Assembly (NCBI GenBank): GCA_003427395.1
Contig: BFEA01000457.1
Span: 707,813 to 732,512, forward strand
DNA: 24,700 bases
Reading direction: 5' to 3'
Source: Chara braunii
Taxonomy: Eukaryota > Streptophyta > Charophyceae > Charales > Characeae
In this document: positions 16,401 to 24,700 of the stretch, piece by piece
Position numbering within the stretch: the stretch's first letter is position 1
Layout of the letters: each line of letters starts with the position of its first letter
Made by a program: the position numbers and the translations under genes
Notes under the pieces: generated by a model
What the model saw: only the letters and a program-made list of their open reading frames with translations
The model's database searches: none
Told to the model about the DNA's origin: nothing

Positions 16401-16860
16401 GCCGGACTGCTGGTTTCAGCCTACATAAGCTGAGGATGCAGTCCGCCACTCTCACATTTGCATGAGGAGTGCTCATGCTGCCCAAGTGAGCTCACAGGAG
16501 CACCTTTGCACTTGGAGTGAGAGGGGAGGAACCCATGCTAGTGGGAGAACTGAGAGGAGACTAGGAGGTAGTGGAAAGAACTCTAGAGGATAGTGATGGT
16601 AGGAGAGACACTTGGAAGGTGATCCCCCATATCCCTCCTGGGTGTAGGAGAAGAGGAGAGGCTATAGGAGCCCCATTAGCCGTCCTAGAGGGGAGGACTC
16701 CACAGCCATAGCTGGGGGAGTTTGCCATAGCCTGAGAGAAAGCAAGGGAGGAGGAGAGAAGGGCTTGAAGAAGAAGGAAGCCACAGCCAAGAGATGATTG
16801 TGCAAGGAGAGGAAGCTTCATCAAGAGGACACCAACACCAAGGAATCAACAAGGTGAGAG
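16401..16860 (+). other. Leader-like region, possible transposon promoter
   Basis: CCTACATAAGCTGAGG at about 16420 could act as a TATA-like element. It is followed by purine-rich sequence and by CATCAAGAGGACACCAACAC with AAGGTGAG at 16851, which resembles a 5' splice site. I cannot tie it to any coding sequence. Weak. Confidence 0.2.
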
Positions 16861-16869
16861 GAAGGAAAA

Positions 16870-17150
16870 GACTTCTTCACCTTCATCTTCTTCTTCTTCT
16901 TCTTTCGTTCTTCTTCTTCTTCTTCTTCTTCTTCTTCCTCTTTTTCTCCTTCTTCATCTCCTCCTTCTTCTTCCTCTTCTTCCTCCTCACTCCCTCCTTC
17001 TTCCTTCTCTTCTCTCCCCTCTTCATCTCCTTCTTCCTCCTCTTTACTTTCATTCTCTTTCCCTTCCTCCCCTTCTTCTTCATCTCCATCTTCCTCATCT
17101 CTCTCCCCTTCTCTTCCATCTTCTCTTACTTCACCTTCTCTCTTCCATGG
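16870..17150. repeat. (TTC)-rich polypyrimidine block
   Basis: A long polypyrimidine tract, starting as near-pure (TTC)n and then decaying to mixed CTTCCTCC. The long Glu/Lys-rich minus frames and Phe/Leu-rich plus frame through it come from the repeat and are not genes. Confidence 0.93.
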
Positions 17151-17174
17151 GCTACTCAAACTCTTCTCTTTCAC

Positions 17175-17456
17175 TTATGCACTAGGACGTAGTACTCCGA
17201 TTCTTTCCTAGATGCTTCTTGATGCAATCTTGGTGATTTGGGCTCTCCGAACTTGTGTTTTTCACACTTACACTAGTAGGTGGTACAACGCTTCACACAT
17301 GGATGCTACATGATGCAATCTTGGTAATTTAGGAGCTTCAAACTTGTGATTTTCACACTCACACTAGTAGGTAGTGCAGCGCTTCACACATGGATGCTTC
17401 TTGATGCAATCTTGGTGATTTGGGAGCTTCAACCTTGTTTTTTTCACACTCACACT
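17175..17456. repeat. 91-bp tandem repeat, three units
   Basis: GATGCAATCTTGGTRATTTR occurs at 17221, 17312 and 17403, exactly 91 bases apart. Units also share CTTCACACATGGATGCT and TTTCACACTYACACTAG. The first unit is more diverged at its left end. Confidence 0.93.
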
Positions 17457-18063
17457 AGCCCCTTTTCGCCTTTAAGGCCATGTGTATGCGCGGGACCACG
17501 CGCCCACCTCCTCCTTCTTCCCCCTCTCATTCGAAACGACTCCGGATCCCAGCGAAACGGGCGGGCTTAGCCCCACAATTTCACTCGATAACTGGAGCGA
17601 TTAGTCATTCGGGTCTCCACGACGTGGGTGATATCTCCGCAACTTGGCCCGGCCCAACATTCAGATTGACGCAGAGGGAGAGAGAGATAGAAAGAGAGAG
17701 AGCAAGGCGGGATCTCGTCGATTGTTGCATGGAGCCAGCGTTCTCTTCGGCGGACGTGAGCGGGGGTCCCTGCCCGTGCTCGCCCTTCGTATTGGTCCAT
17801 CGCATCGTGCTGCGGACCTTCCCCATCGTAGACGACGATAGCGTGCACTGCGACGCGGACGTGCGGAGCGCTCTGCGACGAACCGAGTGAGTTCATTTGT
17901 ATAACCCCGCCAGAGCCTGCCATATCGGAGGGAGTGGGTTTGTGTTGATCAATTGGTTCTCTTCCCCTCCCCTGATATTGCCTTACACCGATCTAACAGT
18001 GTTGCCGTGGTCCGCGGGCCACGCCACGTGGCGGCCTTGGTTTAACTGCCGCTGGTGTCGTCA
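17457..18063. other. GC-rich intergenic, no gene supported
   Basis: Overlapping frames on both strands (plus 17480-17890; minus 17567-17923) have no recognisable domain, and part of their length is a short GA-rich run (17669-17703). I see nothing decisive. Confidence 0.4.
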
Positions 18064-18599
18064 GGGGGATTCGTGTTCCTGGCGAAGACTATTCCTGGGA
18101 TACGAAGGTGCGGCTCGAGTCCCATAACTCTCCTGCAACGCGCGCACACTACTGGCCAACTTTTGAACCTGGGTTCCAACTTCCGAAACTGGGTTCCCTC
18201 GGCCCTCCCGACCTCAGGCGGCCCCGAGCAAGGTCATCCGCGCGGGCTCGAAGAGTCTCACACCGAGGCCTAAACCTCGATTCGTGGGTGACCGCCCCAG
18301 GGGCCGCGCACACCAAGCGCAGCCGGGAGTGGAAAAACTCCGCTCCCTGACCCTCCTTGTTGAATTCCTTCTGCTTTTCCTTTTTGAGTTTTCACTGATG
18401 GGCACTCTGGAACGGTCTGTCTCTCCCTTCCTTGCACTCGACGACGGATCGAACCCCCAACAAGGCAACCCTCTGCCCGAAGCATGAATCCCCCGTTTCG
18501 CCCGGGTGATTCTATCCCACGGCCAAGAATTCTCGGCCACACCCCAACTACTGTGATCAGCGTTCGAAGTACGGAACGCAGCGCGGAGCGTGAGGTTTG
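18064..18599 (-). repeat. Dispersed ~520 bp repeat, copy 2
   Basis: This is the counterpart of 318-839 in the same orientation. It has a small internal duplication (ACCTGGGTTCC followed by AAACTGGGTTCC, near 18167-18200) absent from copy 1. Just beyond its right end the minus strand reads TTAACTCAGTGGGTAGCGTG (about 18607-18626), a good match to a tRNA box A, with ACTTCGAACGC about 55 bases further on as a weak box B. This suggests a tRNA-derived head transcribed on the minus strand. Confidence 0.75.
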
Positions 18600-18639
18600 C
18601 GCAGCACACGCTACCCACTGAGTTAATATACTGTTCAAC

Positions 18640-19094
18640 CTGCAGGAAACTGTTAAAGATCACTCAATATTTCGGATGGGCTAAGAGTTCATTTTTGGCA
18701 AGGCTGGGCCTGTGTACTAGCGGTTGAAAACGTAGGCTCAAAGGTCACCCAAACGAGAAGCAAGGAGAAAATGACGAGTGGTTGGCGAGTTTAGGGTGTT
18801 GGTGTGGTTCTTGCGAGGACCCAAATTTTGACGCTTCTCTTGTCCGTCCAAAAGAGGGTTGTCCACCATTATTGTGCTGCCCGACGTTTTCCTTCTTTTC
18901 TTTATTGGAAAATAGAATAAAGAGTGGTAGCTCTTCATCGATGAACCGCCGAGGCGGAAAAACCAAAAATAGAAAAGGCCATGAACGCATGGAATCTTGA
19001 ACCATTACCAGCTTACAGCAAGGTACTCCTCCACAAAGGTTGGAATACTGTTTGGCCGGAACGCCAGGTTGGCCTACTCCCCCCCCACCGCTCA
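18640..19094. other. Intergenic, nothing recognised
   Basis: Mixed-composition sequence between the dispersed repeat and the CT/CA microsatellite. Reading frames on both strands overlap and have no domain. Confidence 0.4.
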
Positions 19095-19099
19095 TCTCT

Positions 19100-19178
<79 letters not shown>

Positions 19179-19188
19179 CGCTCGCTCG
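19095..19188. repeat. (CT)n-(CA)n-(CT)n compound microsatellite
   Basis: CT-rich run, then about 20 bases of CA, then a longer CT run ending in CGCTCGCTCG. Fully resolved here, unlike the similar tract at 23262. Confidence 0.95.
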
Positions 19189-19256
19189 ACAGCTCGTTCG
19201 GCGATCGTTTCCGCAGTTCTTTCTTTTCTCTTTTCATCATTGACCTGACGGGGCCT

Positions 19257-19362
19257 ACCGTCTTAACCCGAATAGAACGGCCGGTCATTATCGCTGCATC
19301 TGGACCGAATGTTGCGCCAAATACAGCTATAAGACCGGGCGTTCTATTCTGGTGAAGACGGT
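19257..19362. mobile_element. Foldback MITE-like element, copy 1
   Basis: A 106-bp sequence that is almost entirely an inverted repeat. The left arm ACCGTCTTAACCCGAATAGA continues ACGGCCGGTC; the right arm is GACCGGGCGTTCTATTCTGG followed by TGAAGACGGT. Pairing extends inward through GGTCATTATCGCTG and CAGCTATAAGACC. The same element occurs at 20472-20579 and, with a worn left arm, at 21422-21531. No coding capacity. No clear target-site duplication by eye. Confidence 0.85.
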
Positions 19363-20471
19363 TTCATTCATGCGCAATGTAGGGTTCGAACTCTGGCTGG
19401 TCTTCCAAACATTTCGCGGGTGCACCATTCAGCCACATGGGCTGGCTCTAGGGAATCCGCTCTCCTCGTTCGCTCCCACAAACCAGGAGAGAGGAGCGGG
19501 TCGGCAAGGTCCCGAGATTGAGGGAAAGTTACTCGAGGAGAATAACGACAGAAGCGAATCCCGTGACCGCGCCACGTGACTGATTGGGTCTGATGTTCTT
19601 TTTTTTTTCTTTTTTTTCCTCCTTGCACTGATTGACCCTGCATCTCATTGCTGGACTCCGTGACAGCGGGAAGCAGTGAAAAAAGAATTGGACAGCACAT
19701 GGCCGAGTCAGCCACCCTTCGCGGAAAAGTACTGGGTAGCCCTCCAACGCGGGCGGGATTCCTTTTCCTGAAAAGGAAAAAAAAAGAAAAAGAAGAGGGA
19801 AAAAGAGAAAGAGAGAACCGTTGCCCAACTTTTAGAATTATTTTTGTGGTTACGTCTCGTGTGAAAGCTACTGTGCTGCCATAAAAGGTACTGTGGAGCC
19901 CCCATCTCGCATGTGGACGACCAGGTGCATGGTTCTAGCACCCACGTGAGGGCGAAAAACCGTGAGAGAGGAGTCCTAAAAGACCCCGCCCATGTGCCTC
20001 AATGTACTGCTCCTAATGTAGGCAGATGATAATGAGCTCGAATCCTGGGGCAATCAACTGAAAGAATTCAATACCAATGTTCTGGGGGATTTCCCCTCCC
20101 CAACCGCCCACCCCACCCGCGAAAGAGGGAAAAATTATCGAGCTGAATGTCGAAAATCGAGGTGAGGAAAACAAACGAGTCCCGTTCATTGTGACAGGTA
20201 GCTATGCTTGCAGGGGTGCCCTGTACAGTATAGGAGTAGTGGTAGGTAGATAGTGAAAGGTGAAGTTGAGAGAAGAATTTTGCGTAGGTGAAAAAAAAAA
20301 CACGAGGTGAAAGACGAGAGAGAAACTTCACAAAAAAAAGAAGAAAAAAAGTAGACAGAGAAACAACGGGCCGAATTGCACCGCTCCCTATCCGCCAACA
20401 TTGAATGCAAATCGACATTTGTGTTTGTCCGGATGCATCCAGAATCTTTGCGGAAGGCGAGTTGTTCAACG
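19363..20471. other. Intergenic, low-complexity patches only
   Basis: Holds a T-rich run (about 19599-19620), an A/G-rich run (about 19767-19818) and an A-rich patch (20290-20352). No frame has a recognisable domain. A box-B-like GAGCTCGAATCCTGGG at about 20035 has no box A at the right distance. Confidence 0.45.
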
Positions 20472-20579
20472 ACCGTCTTCGCCCGAATAGAACGCCTGGT
20501 CATAATCGCTGTATGTAGATTGAAAGTTGCACGAAAATACGGCTATAATGACCCGGCGTTGTACTCGGGTAAAGACGGT
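20472..20579. mobile_element. Foldback MITE-like element, copy 2
   Basis: ACCGTCTTCGCCCGAATAGA at the left and its partner (CGTTGTACTCGGGTAAAGAC then GGT) at the right, with inner pairing TCGCTGTAT/ATACGGCTATAA. Same length class (108 bp) and internal sequence (GAAAGTTGC, GCTATAATGACC) as copy 1. Confidence 0.85.
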
Positions 20580-20743
20580 GGGCACAAAGAAAGATGTTCA
20601 AGAAAGCGAGGTGAAGCACTCTGTTGTGCTGCTGCTGCTACCTCCTCCTGCTTTCCAACGAGCACAACGCACCCTCATAGTAACTCTATAAGGCCGGAAA
20701 TGTAGCTTGTGTACATTCGTGATGAGGGTGCGTCTATTTGGGA

Positions 20744-20831
20744 GAAGAGGGTAGTACTGCAGCGGCTACTCTGCCATCTCAGGGCATGAAGAGGGAGTGC
20801 TGCAGCTGCTAGTTTGCCATCTCGGGGGAAA
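20744..20831. repeat. 44-bp direct repeat, two units
   Basis: GAAGAGGGTAGTACTGCAGC and GAAGAGGGAGTGCTGCAGCT start 44 bases apart. Both are followed by TGCCATCTC. Confidence 0.8.
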
Positions 20832-20861
20832 AGTTTATCTGGCTGCAATTACGGTCCGAAC

Positions 20862-21314
20862 TGGATGCATCTGACTGCAATTTCGTCCAGACTTGAGTCC
20901 AGAAAGTCCTCGTGTGAGTATGGCTAGCTTTTTTTTTTTTTTTTTTTTTACTTGGTATTGGGAGTAGTTGGGTGTTTAAGAATTGTAATTAATTGAGGGA
21001 GACGCGTGGTAGTAGAAGTAATCGAGGACCTCGCTCCACTACGCAACAGTCTACACGAATCTTGGAGAACATATAGTTGTCCCAATACATTCAAAACGCT
21101 TGGCACCTTCAAATGCACCTTGTCCACAAAGCCACGCAAATGCATGCAGATTGTTGAGCAGAGGAGCGAGGCCCCGAGTTTGACAGACGAGTCGGCACAC
21201 AGCTCGTTCCTGAACTCAGGGCATACTTACACCAGGACCTTTTGGACAGACTTCTGGACGTTATTTACCGTCCTATTGGTCCTGGTTTGGCCGTAATTGC
21301 AGTCAGATACATTT
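20862..21314. mobile_element. Terminal-inverted-repeat element, ~450 bp
   Basis: The left end GGATGCATCTGACTGCAATT TCGTCCAG (about 20862) is mirrored at the right end by GGCCGTAATTGCAGTCAGATACATTT (about 21288-21313). The interior has a T run and a 96-codon plus frame (21006-21296) without a recognisable domain, ending in the right repeat. A partial third end occurs at about 21895. It fits a non-autonomous DNA transposon. Exact ends are uncertain. Confidence 0.6.
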
Positions 21315-21421
21315 GGGAACTTGAAAGTCTTAGTATGGCCTCAATCAGGGGAAGAGGGAATGTTATTACACATTAATTAGTTAAAGCATTGGAGATCGAA
21401 TTATAGCTTTTTTTATTTACA

Positions 21422-21531
21422 ACCACGAGTACACCCGAACAGAAAACCAGGTGTTTGTACCTGTATCTCAACTGGAAGTCTCCCCCGATACAGCATTGAC
21501 GACCGGGGCGATCTATTCGGGCTAAGACGGT
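21422..21531. mobile_element. Foldback MITE-like element, copy 3 (worn)
   Basis: The right arm GATCTATTCGGGCTAAGACGGT is well kept. The left arm is recognisable only as ACACCCGAACAGAAAACCAGG. The interior has diverged. Confidence 0.65.
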
Positions 21532-22019
21532 ACCGCTGGGGTGAGGTCCAAGTAACCTGGATTCTCTTTCTTCATTTGTGTGATAGTGAATTTATGTTGT
21601 TGACAACAATCGTAAGACTACCAGCCAGATTAGCCAAGATGCACCGCGGCAGCAAACATCACTCAGAAGAAGAGAAGGTAGTTTGGAGGAAGAAGAAGAA
21701 GAAGAAGGAGGGGAAGAAAAAGTAGTAAAAGAAGAAGAAAAGACAGCTATCCAACGCAGAGTAATGAAAAAGAATGCCGCACGTACTTACTCACAGTAAA
21801 AAATAACATGACGCACACTGAGCACGTTAACCGTGGCGCGATCGTCAATGGTCGGAAACAAAGAAAGCATCTGAAGGCAGACTCACGTCTTTTCTGGATG
21901 TATCTGGCCGCAATTACGGCCAGATTTGAGTCGAAAAAGTCCTTCCTATTAGGAGTATGCCCTCAGATAACTGGGGGAGGGTACCCAACAAAATGGTGTC
22001 CAGCGTACTGTAGCTCACC
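21532..22019. other. Intergenic with a transposon end fragment
   Basis: A GAAGAA-rich patch (about 21663-21745), then at 21893-21950 CTGGATGTATCTGGCCGCAA followed by TTACGGCCAGATTTGAGTC, matching the left end of the 20862 element. That piece is also a perfect small hairpin (ATCTGGCCG/CGGCCAGAT). No gene. Confidence 0.55.
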
Positions 22020-22124
22020 AACGAGCCCAGCTCAGTTGGCACACCCATGAACTGTTGTCATACAAACCAAAGTTCTAATCTTTCTGCAATCAGATGAACA
22101 GGTTTTTTTTTTTTTTTTTTTTTT
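22020..22124 (+). mobile_element. tRNA-headed SINE-like fragment
   Basis: GAGCCCAGCTCAGTTGGCAC (22023-22042) matches the tRNA D-arm/box A (consensus TRGCNNAGTNGG). AAAGTTCTAATCTTT at about 22069-22083 matches a T-arm with a 4-bp stem and a TTCTAAT loop, at tRNA-like spacing. The anticodon arm is poor and there is no acceptor stem, so it is not a working tRNA. A run of T follows at 22103-22124. Best read as a tRNA-derived retroposon or a tRNA pseudogene. Confidence 0.45.
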
Positions 22125-22536
22125 AACGAAAAGCCCTTTTGCAAGGCCTCTATCCCGGCAGTGGTGAGGGAACCAGCAGGATTGAGGCCGATCAGTTCAT
22201 TGATGATGAAAATTGAAAAAAATGCGGAGCTTAGCGAACCTCATTCCAGTCGACGAGCTCGATGGGGCCTCGCTCCACTGCACAGCGTTCTAAATCGATG
22301 TTTTTCTGGCAACGATCAGTCGAAATGTTGAATCATTTGAAATGTATCTGGCGAAGAGAACAGTCCATGTCCATGTAAAACGTTGAGGAGTGCAGTCACG
22401 ACCCGCGAGCACATGGGGACGGGGTCGTCGCCCGTTGGGCTTGGATTCCATCTGCAGGGACGGAGCATTTCTGATCGTCGATCTCCGATACGGACGGTCA
22501 CAAAGGCTTACTCCCGGCCGGTGGAATGGTGCCCAT
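22125..22536. other. Intergenic, nothing recognised
   Basis: Unique-looking mixed sequence. CTCGCTCCACT at about 22270 also occurs at 21032. No reading frame with features. Confidence 0.4.
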
Positions 22537-22885
22537 GAACAACCCTCCTGGCTGACGCTGATCCCCTGACGAACTCTTCTCAGTGAGTGAATAGGAGCCG
22601 CTGAGAAACCCTCCTAGACGACACGGACCCCCTTAAGAACCCTTCTCAGAGACACCGACGCCCTGAAGAACCTTCCTCTGAGTCAGTGACCCCCTGAAGA
22701 ACCCTCGTCAGTGCCACTGACCCCCTGACGAACCCTCGTCAGTGCCACTGACCCCCTGACGAACCCCCCTTCAGTAACATCCACCCCCTGAAGAACACTC
22801 CTCAGTGACCCTTACCCCCTGAAGAACCCTGCCCTGTGACACGGGAAGCTGAAGAACCCTCCTCATTGACACAGAGGCTCCTCAC
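22537..22885. repeat. 31-bp minisatellite, 11 units
   Basis: Units beginning GAACCCTCCTCAGTGACAC or similar and ending CCCCCTGAA start at 22537, 22571, 22604, 22637, 22668, 22699, 22730, 22761, 22793, 22824 and 22854, i.e. 30-34 bases apart with 31 most common. Two central units (22699 and 22730) are nearly identical. Units are contiguous with no unique spacers. The period is not a multiple of three. Confidence 0.93.
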
Positions 22886-23260
22886 GAAACTCGGCACCCA
22901 GTAGCCTGGCCGTGGCCCATGGATGGCCACACGTTGTTGTACGGTTAGTGAAAAACCAAGTTGGCGAAAACGAGGCGACTCGGACGAGGAGGGGAGGAGG
23001 AAAAAGGAGGGAAGCCACACGTCTGTGTGCATGAGAGAGTGGAGACGGCTGTGTATCGGAGAGGAAGTGAAAAAAGAAGAAGCTCAGCCCGCAGATGTTT
23101 ATGTTTTTGGTTCGTATGTGAGCATGTGGCCGCAACATGCCCACGTGGACTCAAATCAGCCTGCCTGTGAAGCTGTGACAGACCGTTTCGTCGTCTACAA
23201 CTATCTCATTAGGATGTTTGACTCATTTGGATGCTGAACTTCAACGGTGCCCCAGCACAG

Positions 23261-23261
<1 letters not shown>
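22886..23261. other. Intergenic, no gene supported
   Basis: Frames on both strands of 69-104 codons overlap without recognisable domains. The stretch includes a G/A-rich patch (22984-23012). Confidence 0.35.
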
Positions 23262-23309
<48 letters not shown>

Positions 23310-23310
23310 N

Positions 23311-23369
<59 letters not shown>
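23262..23369. repeat. (CT)n - N - (AC)n microsatellite
   Basis: (CT)n from 23262 to 23309, one N at 23310, (AC)n from 23311 to 23369. The N sits exactly at the junction of the two dinucleotides and probably marks an unresolved gap. Confidence 0.95.
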
Positions 23370-23372
<3 letters not shown>

Positions 23373-23621
23373 CTATACTTCTCATCTGCTTGAAATAGGG
23401 CGAGAAGAGACGCCGGAGGGCTGTCAAAGTGTGTTCATGTACGTGGGTGAGCGCGTGCGAAGGTGTAACGGCAGAAAAGGGAGGCCGGGCCGAGGAGATC
23501 GAAGAGCAGAACCTGTGCAGGCTATCCTTCTGTGCATCATTGCACGAAGAGGAACCATCCATCTCGAGCAGTTCGAGTCCTACACAATAATCCATATTTG
23601 AGGAGATGGTCAGTAGACCAG
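23370..23621. other. Short intergenic stretch
   Basis: Mixed sequence between two simple-sequence tracts. No gene recognised. Confidence 0.4.
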
Positions 23622-23728
23622 CAGGAGGAGGTGGAGGAGGTGGAGGAGGTGGAGGAGGCGGAGGAGGCGGAGGAGGCGAAAGAGGAGGCGAAAGAGGAGG
23701 CGGAGGTGGTGAAGGAGGAGGAGGCAAA
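23622..23728. repeat. (GGAGGN)n trinucleotide-type repeat
   Basis: GGAGGTGGAGGAGGTGGAGG changing to GGAGGCGGAGGC and GGCGAAAGAGGA. It gives Glu-Val/Ala-rich and Pro/Ser-rich frames, which I take as repeat artefacts. Confidence 0.9.
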
Positions 23729-24620
23729 CACAACGGCTCGACGGGAGAGAGGGAAAAAGGACGAACGGGGGAAGGAAGTTCAGCAATACACGATCTGGCA
23801 GGGAGTGGTTGGAGGCGTCTGAGAGGGGGAGGAGAAGGAGGAGGAGATCCTGTAGACTCACCGCCGATATGTGAGTATCGAGGAGAAAGTGTACGAACTG
23901 CTCGGACGTATGATTGGACCTATATCGGCGAGCGAGAGAGGTCCTCTCTGCCGATGTCGTTTTTACTGCTCTATCTGCTCCTCCTCCCCCTCCTGCTGCT
24001 GAGCTCCTTGAGCTCTGCGCACGGATCCCACGTGACTTATTTCGACTCCAGAACACATTCTTTTATTCTATCTTTTTCACCAGGTTCTTCCGAACATGTC
24101 CAACTGCCACGGTGGGATAGGAGTCAGTTTGGAAGTTCGCCTTCGAAGACGAGGGCAGGAAACAACGTGAATGCCACGTGTCGGTTCTCTCTCCTCCCTA
24201 GTGTACATACTGTACCCAACTTGAAGGCACATGTTTCTCACGGGCTCGGTCGAAGGGGTGGTAGGCTCGGTAGTATGTTTGGTAGCCGTAGGTCTCCATT
24301 GAACTCGCCGACGACTCTTTGTACAATTGTAACGGAGGGCTACTTCATTCGCTCAGTAAGCAGAGGACGGTGCCGGCTAACGGAACAACAGGTGCAGCAA
24401 TTTGCTGCCGTTAAGAAGCGATGGCGAACAAGCTTAAGCAGGATTCGAAGTCCTGATCATCGTCTTGTACTACATGTGTCCATCAACTTCAACTTACCCC
24501 CATCGCGTTTCCACCCCCCTCCTCAGCCAATTTCCGCTTTCCATTCGTCCACAAGGAATCAACTCCCTTCCAGAACGTTCTTCTCTGCTGTCATCCGATC
24601 TCCATCGTCTCTTTTCCAGC
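23729..24620. other. Intergenic, no gene supported
   Basis: No paralogue, domain or long frame free of simple sequence. A 9-bp inverted repeat CGCCGATAT/ATATCGGCG lies at about 23862 and 23922. A T-arm-like CAGGATTCGAAGTCCTG occurs at 24439-24455 but has no matching tRNA body. Confidence 0.4.
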
Positions 24621-24700
24621 TTCACGCCGAAGGTGAAGCTGAGGGCGATGTGGGCGATGTCGGCAATGTGGGGGGCAATGTGGGGAGCAAAGTGGGGGGG
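24621..24700. repeat. G-rich degenerate short repeat at window edge
   Basis: GGCGATGTG, GGCAATGTGGGG and similar units repeat up to the end. Truncated by the window. Confidence 0.7.

Noticed and set aside
16794-17192. Long plus (Phe/Leu) and minus (Glu/Lys) frames
   Set aside because: Explained completely by the polypyrimidine block; any TTC-rich run gives open frames on both strands.
17480-17923. Overlapping 136- and 118-codon frames on opposite strands
   Set aside because: No domain, no paralogue, partly over a GA run. I cannot tell whether either is real.
20020-20060. Box-B-like GAGCTCGAATCCTGGG as a tRNA or SINE head
   Set aside because: No box A within 30-70 bases upstream.
22537-22885. 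CRISPR-like array
   Set aside because: Repeats are contiguous 31-bp units without unique spacers, in a eukaryotic setting. It is a minisatellite.
23209-24056. Pro-rich and Ser-rich frames around the GGAGG repeat
   Set aside because: Low-complexity sequence from the repeat, with no flanking conserved domain.
24391-24470. tRNA gene suggested by the T-arm CAGGATTCGAAGTCCTG at 24439
   Set aside because: The T-arm is perfect, but there is no D-arm or anticodon arm at the right distance and the 7 bases after it do not pair with any upstream acceptor strand at tRNA length.

Overview
This window looks like intergenic and accessory DNA from a large, repeat-rich eukaryotic nuclear genome. The signs are long (GA)n, (CT)n and (AC)n microsatellites, poly-T/poly-A tracts, foldback elements, a decayed retrotransposon gag, tandem minisatellites and two single-N assembly gaps. 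There are no operons, ribosome-binding sites or recognisable housekeeping genes. A green-lineage (possibly streptophyte alga) host is a guess from the general look and cannot be proven from this stretch.

Layout. 1-3.5 kb: a C-rich and poly-T edge, a ~520 bp dispersed repeat (second copy at 18.06 kb), a decayed gag fragment, and a segmental duplication (1.55-2.70 kb against 2.77-3.49 kb) with (GA)n and an 85-bp tandem array inside it. 4.1-7.6 kb: array 1, three minus-strand paralogous genes of an unrecognised ~290-320 residue family (1a with an in-frame TAG, 1b, 1c). 7.7-9.0 kb: pieces of the same dispersed repeats and a 270-bp tandem duplication. 9.0-10.6 kb: GTTCG foldback sequence, AT-rich DNA with a 41-bp inverted repeat, and short direct repeats. 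10.6-13.7 kb: array 2, three minus-strand members of a second unrecognised family (2a intact; 2b and 2c each with one in-frame TGA), separated by repeat modules. 13.7-17.5 kb: purine-rich non-coding DNA with a 26-bp array, recurring hairpins, a (TTC)-rich block and a 91-bp array. 17.5-24.7 kb: more dispersed repeats, a foldback MITE-like family (three copies in 2.3 kb), another terminal-inverted-repeat element, a tRNA-headed SINE-like piece, an 11-unit 31-bp minisatellite and microsatellites.

The most interesting content is the pair of co-oriented arrays. The coding strand is supported by conservative substitutions between paralogues. Full-length frames are interrupted by just one stop in three of six copies. 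The two arrays share a near-palindromic ~25-bp motif (AAGTGCGAGTGAACTCNCACTT-like) between or at the 3' ends of their genes, which suggests common local amplification or shared regulation. I do not recognise either family and assign no function.
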